From: CAZQEZ01 sp964592475
GTDB lineage: Bacteria > Bacteroidota > Bacteroidia > Cytophagales > Cyclobacteriaceae
Direction: 5' to 3'
DNA: 40,726 bases
NCBI GenBank assembly: GCA_964592475.1
Contig: CAZQEZ010000022.1
Span: 1 to 40,726 of the forward strand
Positions 16,779 to 25,218 of the stretch are shown here, in pieces; the stretch's first letter is position 1; every line of letters begins with the position of its first letter. Made by a program: the position numbers and the translations under genes. The notes beneath the pieces are model-generated. The model searched no databases and was not told where the DNA came from. It saw nothing but the letters and a program-made list of their open reading frames with translations.

Positions 16779-18233
16779 ATGAAAACAGCAGCCAGGGAAA
16801 AGTATAGAGTTGTAATAGGATTAGAAGTGCATGCTCAATTACTTACCAAGAGCAAGATTTTTGCATGGGATTCGACAGCTTTTGGCGGAAAGCCAAACAC
16901 CAATATTACCCCTATAACTTTGGGCCATCCGGGTACATTGCCGAAGCTCAATAAAAAAGTAGTAGAATACGCGATTAAGATGGGGCTTGCTTGTCATAGT
17001 GAAATTACCAGATTTAATATTTTTGATCGAAAAAATTATTTTTATCCTGATTTACCGAAAGGTTATCAAATAACGCAAGACAAAACCCCGATTTGCCAAG
17101 GAGGCTATATTAAAATCAATACTTCGGAAGGCGAAAGAAAAGTTGTTTTACACAAGATTCACATGGAAGAAGATGCTGGTAAATCAAATCACACAGCCGA
17201 TAAATACGATACACTGGTAGATTTAAATAGGGCAGGAGTGCCATTGATTGAAATAGTGACCGAGCCAGATATGGATAACTCTGAGCAAGCTGCAGCGCTG
17301 CTTACCGAAATAAGAAAGATGGTGCGTTATCTTGAAATTTGTGATGGCAATATGGAGGAAGGGTCTATGCGATGTGATGCCAATGTTTCTATCATGCTTA
17401 AAGACGATACTGAATTGGGTAATAAGGTGGAAGTAAAAAACATGAACTCTATAAAGAACGTGCAAAAAGCTATTGATTTTGAAATAGCCCGGCAAATTTC
17501 GTTGAAAGAAGCTGGTGAGGAGATTATATGTGAAACCAGGCTATTTGATGCTAATTCGATCACTACCCACGGTATGCGAACCAAGGAGAAGCTTACCGAC
17601 TATCGGTACTTTCCTGAACCTGACATTTGCCCTTTAGTAATTTCGGATGAGTGGTTAAACGCGATAAAATCTGAAATACCTACTATGCCGGAGGAAATTT
17701 TTCAGGAGCTAATGCAGCAATATCAACTGCCTCAATACGATGCTACATTTATTACCGAGTCTAAAGAGATGGTTGCCTATTTTAAGGCAGCGTGTGAACT
17801 AAAAGTAGAGCCAAAAAAAGTCTCTAATTGGCTTATGGGGCCTGTGAAATCATGGATAAAAGAAAAAAAGAGTGATGTAGCTGATTTTCCACTATCGCCG
17901 AAAAAACTCAGTGAATTAATTCAATTGATTGATAGCGGTAAAGTAAGTTTTAGCGCGGCCAGTCAAAAGATATTTCCGGAATTGATGTTAAATCCAGATA
18001 AAAGTTGCCAGGAGGTTGCAGAGCAACTCAATCTTTTACAAGAAAGCGACAGCAGTAGTTTACAACCACTGATCAATCAGGTGTTAGATAAATTCCCAGA
18101 CAAAGTTAAAGAATATAAAAAAGGTAAAAAAGGCCTTATCGGAATGTTTATGGGTGAAGTTATGAAACTAAGTAGAGGCAAGGCCGATCCTAAATTAACA
18201 AGTCATTTACTTCGACAGACCTTGGAAGGATAA
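16779..18233 (+). CDS. gatB: Aspartyl/glutamyl-tRNA(Asn/Gln) amidotransferase subunit B
   Basis: A 484-residue cytoplasmic protein, normal length for GatB, the subunit of the GatCAB complex that binds and phosphorylates the mischarged Glu- or Asp-tRNA before amidation. Signatures: VVIGLEVHAQLLTKSKIF (11-28), TLGHPGTLPKLN (47-58), DRKNYFYPDLPKGYQITQ (84-101), then RAGVPLIEIVTEPDM and RCDANVSI, and the C-terminal YqeY-like helical domain ending KLTSHLLRQTLE. The N-terminal zinc-type cysteines of some GatB proteins are absent (SKIFAWDST), as is common in this phylum. gatA and gatC are not in the window, also normal for Bacteroidota. It stands alone, converging with the acylase operon eight bases away. 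Confidence 0.96.
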   Translation: MKTAAREKYRVVIGLEVHAQLLTKSKIFAWDSTAFGGKPNTNITPITLGHPGTLPKLNKKVVEYAIKMGLACHSEITRFNIFDRKNYFYPDLPKGYQITQDKTPICQGGYIKINTSEGERKVVLHKIHMEEDAGKSNHTADKYDTLVDLNRAGVPLIEIVTEPDMDNSEQAAALLTEIRKMVRYLEICDGNMEEGSMRCDANVSIMLKDDTELGNKVEVKNMNSIKNVQKAIDFEIARQISLKEAGEEIICETRLFDANSITTHGMRTKEKLTDYRYFPEPDICPLVISDEWLNAIKSEIPTMPEEIFQELMQQYQLPQYDATFITESKEMVAYFKAACELKVEPKKVSNWLMGPVKSWIKEKKSDVADFPLSPKKLSELIQLIDSGKVSFSAASQKIFPELMLNPDKSCQEVAEQLNLLQESDSSSLQPLINQVLDKFPDKVKEYKKGKKGLIGMFMGEVMKLSRGKADPKLTSHLLRQTLEG

Positions 18234-18241
18234 ACTTTTAA

Positions 18242-18613
18242 TTAATAATATTTTTCTGAGGTTTTATCGTTGCTGAATAATCTGCGGAAGTAACAGCCAC
18301 TCAGCCCTCCGAGTCCTCCTACCAAAGCTCCTAAACTAGCGGTATAAACTACCAATACAACCCCTTCATTGGCTCTAAAGAGGGGGGCAAGTCTGAGTAC
18401 CAGGTCTCCTTCACTTCCGGAAAAGATGATCCACGCTGCTATCATCCATAATAAACCAATACTTAAAAAGCCACTTAAAAATGAATTTAAAGGGCCACTG
18501 CCTATTAATGCGTTAAGTAAAAATGCACAAACTACAACAATCCACCAGGGGAGAAAGAAAGCGGAAATAAAACTTAATCCTGCAATTAATATTACTTTTA
18601 ATAAAAACTTCAT
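18242..18613 (-). CDS. Small four-helix membrane protein
   Basis: A 123-residue, very hydrophobic protein with about four membrane helices (roughly 3-20, 24-43, 48-66 and 83-105) and a short charged tail (RRLFSNDKTSEKYY). The last helix is glycine-rich (ASLGALVGGLGGLSGCYF). I do not recognise the family. Its ATG lies one base after the acylase stop codon, so the two genes are almost certainly one transcription unit, with this gene second. It may help place or anchor the acylase, but nothing in the sequence proves that. Its stop is eight bases from the convergent gatB stop. Confidence 0.75.
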   Translation of the reverse strand: MKFLLKVILIAGLSFISAFFLPWWIVVVCAFLLNALIGSGPLNSFLSGFLSIGLLWMIAAWIIFSGSEGDLVLRLAPLFRANEGVVLVVYTASLGALVGGLGGLSGCYFRRLFSNDKTSEKYY

Positions 18614-18614
18614 C

Positions 18615-21029
18615 TTAAGGATTTAAGGTTTGGCTAAATAAAATATTTTCATCTGTTGCTGGTAGTGGTTGAGTAAGTGAAACAGGCAAATAATCTCCTT
18701 TGGCCCAAGGTTCCACCAGGTTATCATAATATTTACTTCCCGGTGTTCCTGATTGTCCTCCCGGATAAATTACCCATCCTTTAACAGGATTGCCCATTTG
18801 CACTATTATTCTAATAGAAGCACCATGATTCTCACTATTGGCATTTATAATATTACTGTAGCCTCCTACACCAGCATCCATTATACTAAAGGAAGGGATT
18901 TTAAGTAAATGTTGAATTGCTGTCGATTTGAGGCCGCCCCAAGATATTTGCTGGCCTTCTTTTTCTTCCCATATTCTTATCGAATCCAGCATACTGGTAA
19001 AACTTTTCCTCAACAAGTCATCTAAGTTTTCTTTTTGTGGAGTTCTTTTTACATCGGCAAAAGCAAAATTTTCAGTATCTAAAAATCGAATGGTATTAAT
19101 GGCTTCTGGTCGGCGAAGTGGAATGGTATCATTTGTAAATTCATCCCAAAGCATAGTATTGAGCTTTTTCCACCAAATTTCATAATAAGCCGGAGCTGCT
19201 TTGCTTAAACTGGTCAGGTAGTCCCAATTTTTCAGTGTTTGATATACTTCTACACTCTTGCCGGAAAGGGTATTGCTGTCCAGTCTATTCAACATTTTTG
19301 GCAAGGAGAGTTCTGCTTTTTTATTAAAAATATCTTGTTGCAAGTCCATCATGTCCTGAATCTCGATGTTTTGCATTGATTCTAATTTTTCATAAATACG
19401 TCTATTGCGAAAATCCTCATAATAGGCATCATAAATATAATATGGGTATAGTGAATCAACCGGGTATTGATTAGCAGAGCTTAAATGGCCGCTTTCCGGG
19501 TTGAGCGAGTTAGGATTGTGTTCAAAAGGGATGTATGTTTGCCACTCGTGTAAGGGGTTACTTCCATTAAGTAAATACTTGCCTTGTTGGGGCCACTTGA
19601 GTGGAAATTTACCCTGAACATGTATGGCAATATCTTTATTAACAGCAGCAAATACAAAGTTTTGTGCCGGACATTGGTAGTTGGCTATTGCTTGTTGGTA
19701 ATCTTGGTAATTATTTCCATTGTTTAATAAGTAAAATGTTTTTTGTTCATTGGAAGGTTGATGTGCTATCCATTTCATCGCGTAACCTTCTAAATTACTT
19801 GAAGAAGGATAGTTCTCATCGTAAACGACTGGGCCATAATGAGTATAAACTACTGTGTCATAAAATGGCTCTTCGGCGCGTATTTCAAATTTTTCTACTA
19901 TTTTCTGTGTTTTGAGCCATTGATTACCATATTGGTATTCATTTTTTTCCTGATCCCGAAAATCTATTTTATACCAGTCTATTACATCTCTTTTCGCATT
20001 AGTCATTCCCCAGGCTATAGAATCATTAAAACCTGCTATCACACCCATGGCACCCGGTATGCTGGCTCCAAATACCTGAGTTTGAGGAGAATTGAGCTGT
20101 AGTAAAAACCAAATTGAAGGTAGGTTGAGGGGTAGGTGCATATCGTTTGCCAATATCGGGGCACCATCGGCAGTTTTGTTAGCGCCTACAACCCAATTAT
20201 TGCTTCCATTACTCGGGTCAGGTTTTTTGTATACAGAACTTATTAGCGCATCAATGTAATTATTATCTGCTTCAGGTATTGTTAAAGGTTCAAAATCCCA
20301 GTCATGAGTAGTAGGGATGATGGGTTTATCACCTATATTTCTGTCAGGAAACAATAAATTAAATGTATCCTTCCCCCAGATTTTTAAAATATTCGTATTT
20401 TCCAGGTCTGTTTCATACCCTGAAAGCAAATCAGCCATGTATTTCAATAGTAGCATTGATTTGTAAGGGCTCCAAAGCTCGGGTTTATAATCAAGCATTT
20501 TATATTCTAAAGGTAGGTCACCTTTTCCTAATGAATTGATATAAGCATTTACACCATCAGCATACTTCTGCAGCAAAAGAAACAAAGAGGTATCTTGTTT
20601 TGCCGATTTCAAGGCATTTTTTGCACCATAGGCCAATCCTTTTCTTCGGTTAATTCTATCAACCTCCAATAGTGACGCCCCAAAAACTTCGCTTAGCCTA
20701 CCGGCGGCTACTCTTGTTTGCATTTCCATTTGCCATAGCCGGTGCCGAGCCGTAACAAACCCTTGAGCAAAATATAGATCAGCTTCATTTTTAGCATGAA
20801 TTGATGGGATCAGGTTTTGGTCGTATTGAATGGTTACGGGCAGCTGTAGACCATTCATGGCAATTTCTGATTCCAGCTCCGATATTTCGTTATCGGCATT
20901 TTGCCAAAATCCACCAAAAGGCTCTAAAAAAGCACCCAGCGGAGGTATTTTATCGAATAATTTTACATTGAGCCCCACCGTTACGGAGATAGTTATTATC
21001 GATGCTAATAAAAATCGGATAACCTTCAT
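18615..21029 (-). CDS. Penicillin acylase family protein (N-terminal nucleophile hydrolase)
   Basis: An 804-residue exported amidase precursor. A membrane-type signal segment (4-21) is followed by the alpha chain, with ARHRLWQMEMQTRVAAGRLSEV in outline (94-115), typical of penicillin/cephalosporin/AHL acylases. Autocleavage is expected before S276 in NGSNNWVVG (274-282); this serine becomes the beta-chain nucleophile. Beta-chain family motifs follow: LANDMHLPLNLPSIWF (293-308), PGAMGVIAGFNDSIAWGMTN and, near the end, YPGGQSGTPGSKYYDN. Length is normal. Natural substrate unknown: acyl-homoserine lactones, N-acyl amino acids or lipopeptides are possible. First gene of a two-gene operon with the small membrane protein. 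Only a weak -7 like sequence (TTTTTTTG on the minus strand, 21056-21063) is visible upstream. Confidence 0.88.
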   Translation of the reverse strand: MKVIRFLLASIITISVTVGLNVKLFDKIPPLGAFLEPFGGFWQNADNEISELESEIAMNGLQLPVTIQYDQNLIPSIHAKNEADLYFAQGFVTARHRLWQMEMQTRVAAGRLSEVFGASLLEVDRINRRKGLAYGAKNALKSAKQDTSLFLLLQKYADGVNAYINSLGKGDLPLEYKMLDYKPELWSPYKSMLLLKYMADLLSGYETDLENTNILKIWGKDTFNLLFPDRNIGDKPIIPTTHDWDFEPLTIPEADNNYIDALISSVYKKPDPSNGSNNWVVGANKTADGAPILANDMHLPLNLPSIWFLLQLNSPQTQVFGASIPGAMGVIAGFNDSIAWGMTNAKRDVIDWYKIDFRDQEKNEYQYGNQWLKTQKIVEKFEIRAEEPFYDTVVYTHYGPVVYDENYPSSSNLEGYAMKWIAHQPSNEQKTFYLLNNGNNYQDYQQAIANYQCPAQNFVFAAVNKDIAIHVQGKFPLKWPQQGKYLLNGSNPLHEWQTYIPFEHNPNSLNPESGHLSSANQYPVDSLYPYYIYDAYYEDFRNRRIYEKLESMQNIEIQDMMDLQQDIFNKKAELSLPKMLNRLDSNTLSGKSVEVYQTLKNWDYLTSLSKAAPAYYEIWWKKLNTMLWDEFTNDTIPLRRPEAINTIRFLDTENFAFADVKRTPQKENLDDLLRKSFTSMLDSIRIWEEKEGQQISWGGLKSTAIQHLLKIPSFSIMDAGVGGYSNIINANSENHGASIRIIVQMGNPVKGWVIYPGGQSGTPGSKYYDNLVEPWAKGDYLPVSLTQPLPATDENILFSQTLNP

Positions 21030-21335
21030 GAATTGTACAATTAAATCATAGTTGCCAAAAAAATTCTGGAAATTATTCTAATGAATATTTTTATTATTAC
21101 ATTTGAAACATTACTTCAATTAAAATAATGCAATTTAGCAAATTATTACCGAATAATGCAAATAATATTGTCTTTTATGTCACCATCCGTATAGCTACTT
21201 ATAAATGCATGTAAATTGGGTTGTTTTCTTACGTGTTGATAAAAAGACATTTTTTAATTATTCGAATTTCTTAATTATATTTAATTTCTTAAAACTTGTT
21301 CCATCAGGGTTGAATGTTGAAAATAATTTACACTA
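21030..21335. other. Divergent intergenic region before the propeller kinase
   Basis: About 300 AT-rich bases between divergent genes. A plus-strand TACATTTG (21098-21105) matches a -7 element but lies about 230 bases before the kinase start. AATAATGCAA occurs twice (21124-21133 and 21152-21161). No small gene found. Confidence 0.4.
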
Positions 21336-24300
21336 GTGAAAAAAAGACTTTTATTTTATATATTCATTTTATGTTTTTTTTCATCTTATGGGCAGGATAC
21401 TTATCATACATTCGAGCAATTTACTATTGATGATGGGTTATCGCAAAGTGAAGTAAAATGTATTCAACAAGATAGTAAAGGCTTCTTGTGGTTTGGTACC
21501 CTGTATGGGCTTAACCGATACAACGGCCTCAGTTTTGAAGTCTTTGTTACTAATCCAACTGACTCTAATAGCATATCAAATAATATTATTTATACCTTAT
21601 GGCTTGATCACCAAAATAAACTTTGGATAGGCACCCAAGATGGCCTCAATATATATGATCCTCGATTAGATAAAATCTCCATCATTAAAAAGAATAGTCA
21701 AAATACCAATAGCTTAGGAGACAATAAAATTACTGCTATTATACAAGATGATGAACTTAATTACTGGATAGGTACCGACGGTGGTGGATTAACTAAAGTT
21801 ATAGTAGATGAAAATGGGGATTTTCATTACAACCTGTATCAAAATGTGTTGAGCAACCCGTTGAGCATAAGTAGTAATAATATTACATCAATTTTACAAG
21901 ATTCATATGGGTTTATGTGGGTTGGTACTTCCGATGGCGGAATTAATAAAATGGATCCTTCCACTGGTAGGTTTTTAAGATATAAGGAAGGCCCTAATAG
22001 CATTAACAGTAATGTTGTTTCCTGTATTTATGAAGATACAAGCAAAACTTTATGGGTAGGTACTAAAAATGGTCTAACCAGGTTTTCACCAGTGGATGGT
22101 AAGCGTTTATTTGAAAGAAGTGATAACATAAAGACCTATCTGCAGCAGGATGAAAAAAACTCAATTAGTAGTAATGATATACAATGTATTGTGCAAGATA
22201 GCACAGGCCACCTTTGGATAGGTACTAATAGTGGCGGCCTTAATAAATATCAGTTAGCTAATGGCAAATTTGAGCAAATTGAAGTAATTTCAGATAGCCC
22301 TACCGGACTTCTAAGTAATTCTATCAAATCTATTTTTATTGACCACAAAGGTTCTCTTTGGATAGGTACCAATGCCGGGATTAACAAATTAGATATTAAT
22401 CATAAACAAATTAAGCTATATCAAAGGGAAAATCGAACCGCTAATACTTTAAGCAGCAATAATATAACAGCCCTTTATAAAGAGAGAAATGGCACCATTT
22501 GGGTAGGAACCTACGATGGCGGGCTTAACAGAGTGAATGACAGAACCCGTAATATTATTACTTATACAAGCAAAGACATAATTGTGGCTGGCAAAAGTCT
22601 TAATGAAAAATACCAGGAAGAGTATGAAGAAAAAATGAAAAAATACCGTTCCTGGCGATATAGAAGACTAAGAGCAAAGTTAAAAGTAAATAAAGCAGAT
22701 ACTTTAAGTTCTGATAGAATACTTTCACTACACAGAGATAAAAATAAAAAATTGTGGATTGGTACAGATGGTGGAGGACTAAATATTCTTGATTTAAAAA
22801 CCGGCAATATTGATGCTATAAGAGCCAATTTTGCTTATTCCGATAGTCTCAGTAGCGATGTAATCAACTATATTTATGAAGATAGTGACGGCGTATTTTG
22901 GTTTGGAACCAGCAAAGGAGGCCTTAACCGGTACAGCAATAATAAATTCAAACGCTACATGTTTGATATTAACAATCCTTTTAGCCTTAGTCACAACGAA
23001 GTAAGAGCAATTACTGAAGACAGTGAAGATAATCTTTGGGTAGCCACCTATGGAGGTGGGTTGAATAAACTTGATAAAGATCAAAATTTTACCCGTTATC
23101 AAAAGCATGAAAATGATAGTAATAGTATAAGCAGCAATGTGGTATTTTCAATTTTTGCAGATAGTTGTAAATTATGGATTGGAACTGCTGAAGGACTCGA
23201 TTTGCTAGATCTTTCTACGTATCGATTCAAAAAATATTCGCGTAAAGATGGCCTTGCCAGTAACCTGGTATATGGAATACTCAAAGATGACAATGGAAAT
23301 TTATGGTTGAGTACCAATAAGGGGATTGCCAAGTTTAACATTGCCCAGGAAACCTTCTACAACTTTGATGAAAAATATGGATTGCAGAGTAATGAATTTA
23401 ATTCTGGCGCTTATCAAAAGTCGCTTACGGGCGAAATGCTCTTTGGTGGTATTAATGGTTTCAATTCTTTTTATCCTGAAGAGTTAAAGCCAAATGCAGA
23501 AGTGCCTAAAGTAATTCTTACCAACTTCAACATTAACAACAAACCAGTCACTATAGGTCCTACTGGACGTATTCCAGTACATATTTCTGAACTTAAGGAT
23601 ATACAACTTACCCATAAAGAAAATGTACTTTCCTTTGAATTTATTGCCATTGATTTTGTAAACCCTAAAAACATCAAGTATTACTATAAGCTGGAAAATT
23701 TTGATGAAGACTGGATACCCAGTGATGGCCGCCGGTTTGTAACCTATACAAATTTAGAACCCAATGATTATGTATTTAAAGTAAAAGCCACCAAAAGTGA
23801 TGGATCCGCCATAGGCGATGAAGAAGTTACTAGTTTAAACATAGAAATTGAGCCTCCTTATTACGGCACCTGGTGGTTTAAAATACTGGTAGTTTTAGGC
23901 CTTATAGGTATAGGATATTTGGTTTATTACATTCGTATTTACAATATGGCAAATACGAACAGACGACTTACAAGACTGGTGGATGAAAAAACTTATGAAA
24001 TAGTTTTCCAAAAAGAGCATATTGAGAAGCAAAATGAAGAGCTAGAAGAGCAAAAAGAGGAAATAGCTAGTCAAAGAGATTTGGTTTATACCCAAAAATC
24101 AAAAATTGAAGAAAAAAATCAACAGCTTGAAAAAGCCAAAAAAGAAGTACTTAGAGCAAATCAAAAGCTTAAAAAAATAAATGAAGACCTTGAAGGTAAA
24201 ATAAATAAGCGAACTGAAAAGTTGAAAAACACGCTCAATCAACTTTTACAGACCAATAAAGAGCTTGACACTTTCATTTACAGAGCTTCGCATGATTTAA

Positions 24301-24953
24301 AAGGACCCATCACCCGTTTATTGGGTCTTACTATGCTGGCCAAGCTTGACAACATGAAAAATAACACCCAAGACTTTATCAAGGTAATTGAAACGAACTC
24401 TCATGACATGAACCGTATGCTTAATAAGCTGATAAACGTACATGAAATAGATAAGGAAACTATTTCTTACTCCGAAATAGAACCAGAAAAACTCCTTAAC
24501 GAATCGCGGAATGCATTGGATATTATTTTAAAAGATAGCCCGATAATACTGAATTTAAAATCCAAATTTAATAAAAAGAAAAAAATCACGTCAGATGAAA
24601 AGCTGCTGAAGCTGGCAATAGTAAACCTACTCGAAAATGCTGTCATTTTCCGTCAGGAAAACGAAGTTAATATTTCCATTGAATTATTTGAAGAGAATAA
24701 AGCGTTGCACATTATTGTAGAAGATGATGGTTTGGGCATAGAGGAGCAATATTTTGAGCGCATTTTTGCAATGTTCTTCAGAGGATCAGAAAAATCAAAA
24801 GGTAATGGGTTGGGTCTTTACATAGTGAAAAAAATTATGTTTAAACTAGGAGGAGAAGTTTCGGTGGCCAGCGAAGAGAATAAATTTACCAGATTTGAAA
24901 TTAAATTGCCTCTTAAAGAAATAAACAAGATATTGGAAGAACAAGAAGGTTGA
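21336..24953 (+). CDS. Two-component propeller sensor histidine kinase
   Basis: A 1205-residue inner-membrane sensor. Signal peptide (about 1-19, ending SSYGQ); periplasmic double propeller of two-component-regulator repeats (about 25-720), each with LWIGTxxGGLNxx and then SLSSNxIxxIxxD patterns; a Y_Y_Y domain (about 750-835); one membrane helix (848-866); a long coiled coil (880-970); a HisKA dimerisation domain with the phospho-acceptor H986 in RASHDLKGPITR; and an ATPase domain with N-box NLLENA (1097-1102), DDGLGIE (1130-1136) and GNGLGLYIVKK. Unlike classic hybrid systems it has no receiver or AraC domain. A charged insert (about 411-455) splits the propeller. The GTG start is the only one fitting the signal peptide. 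No response-regulator gene adjoins it. Confidence 0.9.
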   Translation: MKKRLLFYIFILCFFSSYGQDTYHTFEQFTIDDGLSQSEVKCIQQDSKGFLWFGTLYGLNRYNGLSFEVFVTNPTDSNSISNNIIYTLWLDHQNKLWIGTQDGLNIYDPRLDKISIIKKNSQNTNSLGDNKITAIIQDDELNYWIGTDGGGLTKVIVDENGDFHYNLYQNVLSNPLSISSNNITSILQDSYGFMWVGTSDGGINKMDPSTGRFLRYKEGPNSINSNVVSCIYEDTSKTLWVGTKNGLTRFSPVDGKRLFERSDNIKTYLQQDEKNSISSNDIQCIVQDSTGHLWIGTNSGGLNKYQLANGKFEQIEVISDSPTGLLSNSIKSIFIDHKGSLWIGTNAGINKLDINHKQIKLYQRENRTANTLSSNNITALYKERNGTIWVGTYDGGLNRVNDRTRNIITYTSKDIIVAGKSLNEKYQEEYEEKMKKYRSWRYRRLRAKLKVNKADTLSSDRILSLHRDKNKKLWIGTDGGGLNILDLKTGNIDAIRANFAYSDSLSSDVINYIYEDSDGVFWFGTSKGGLNRYSNNKFKRYMFDINNPFSLSHNEVRAITEDSEDNLWVATYGGGLNKLDKDQNFTRYQKHENDSNSISSNVVFSIFADSCKLWIGTAEGLDLLDLSTYRFKKYSRKDGLASNLVYGILKDDNGNLWLSTNKGIAKFNIAQETFYNFDEKYGLQSNEFNSGAYQKSLTGEMLFGGINGFNSFYPEELKPNAEVPKVILTNFNINNKPVTIGPTGRIPVHISELKDIQLTHKENVLSFEFIAIDFVNPKNIKYYYKLENFDEDWIPSDGRRFVTYTNLEPNDYVFKVKATKSDGSAIGDEEVTSLNIEIEPPYYGTWWFKILVVLGLIGIGYLVYYIRIYNMANTNRRLTRLVDEKTYEIVFQKEHIEKQNEELEEQKEEIASQRDLVYTQKSKIEEKNQQLEKAKKEVLRANQKLKKINEDLEGKINKRTEKLKNTLNQLLQTNKELDTFIYRASHDLKGPITRLLGLTMLAKLDNMKNNTQDFIKVIETNSHDMNRMLNKLINVHEIDKETISYSEIEPEKLLNESRNALDIILKDSPIILNLKSKFNKKKKITSDEKLLKLAIVNLLENAVIFRQENEVNISIELFEENKALHIIVEDDGLGIEEQYFERIFAMFFRGSEKSKGNGLGLYIVKKIMFKLGGEVSVASEENKFTRFEIKLPLKEINKILEEQEG

Positions 24954-25109
24954 TTATTTTACAAAACCATAGGGGCAATGCTTGCATCCGCTTTTGCAGC
25001 AATAGCCACGTTTTACATGGTATACAGCAGTAAACACCACCCTGCCTTTATCATCCACATAATAATCTACATCTTGTTGAAGTCCTTTAATCTCTATTCT
25101 CTTCTTCAA
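24954..25109 (-). CDS. Short DUF5522 family protein
   Basis: A 51-residue protein with MKKRIEIKGLQQD at the start and YYVDDKGRVVFTAVYHVKRG then YCCKSGCKHCPYGF toward the end. The VFTxxYHxKRGYCCxxGCxHCPYG pattern is the DUF5522 signature, a small Bacteroidota family of unknown function; four cysteines and a histidine suggest a metal site. The start is TTG at 25109: an in-frame stop six bases further upstream (25113-25115) leaves no room for an earlier start, and no ATG exists in frame. A good minus-strand promoter (25135-25162) lies 26 bases upstream. It ends directly against the kinase stop codon and is divergent from rocD. Confidence 0.8.
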   Translation of the reverse strand: MKKRIEIKGLQQDVDYYVDDKGRVVFTAVYHVKRGYCCKSGCKHCPYGFVK

Positions 25110-25134
25110 AGTTTATTTAGTTATTTAATTTAGC

Positions 25135-25152
25135 CAAATTTAACTAAATTTG
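25135..25152. repeat. Palindrome containing two facing -7 elements
   Basis: CAAATTTA (25135-25142) and TAAATTTG (25145-25152) are perfect reverse complements separated by AC. Each arm is a -7 element for the gene on its side (DUF5522 left, rocD right). The rocD side lacks a -33 TTG. It could be back-to-back promoters or an operator. Confidence 0.55.
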
Positions 25153-25162
25153 AACCATTCAA
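25135..25162 (-). promoter_or_regulatory. Promoter of the DUF5522 gene
   Basis: On the minus strand: TTG (25162-25160), 17-base spacer, TAAATTTG (25142-25135). Both elements match the Bacteroidota consensus. The leader would be about 20 bases. Confidence 0.55.
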
Positions 25163-25218
25163 GTAACTAATTGTTGCCATTATCTTTTAATTTTTAATAT
25201 AATAATTTTTTTTAATTT

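Noticed and set aside
21098..21105. TACATTTG as the promoter of the propeller kinase
   Set aside because: It matches the -7 consensus but lies about 230 bases from the GTG; a real start nearer the gene cannot be excluded, so it is mentioned only as part of the intergenic region.
24962..25107. Cysteine-rich stretch (TGC clusters on the minus strand) as a possible RNA element
   Set aside because: The minus-strand reading frame gives a clean DUF5522 protein, which accounts for the pattern.
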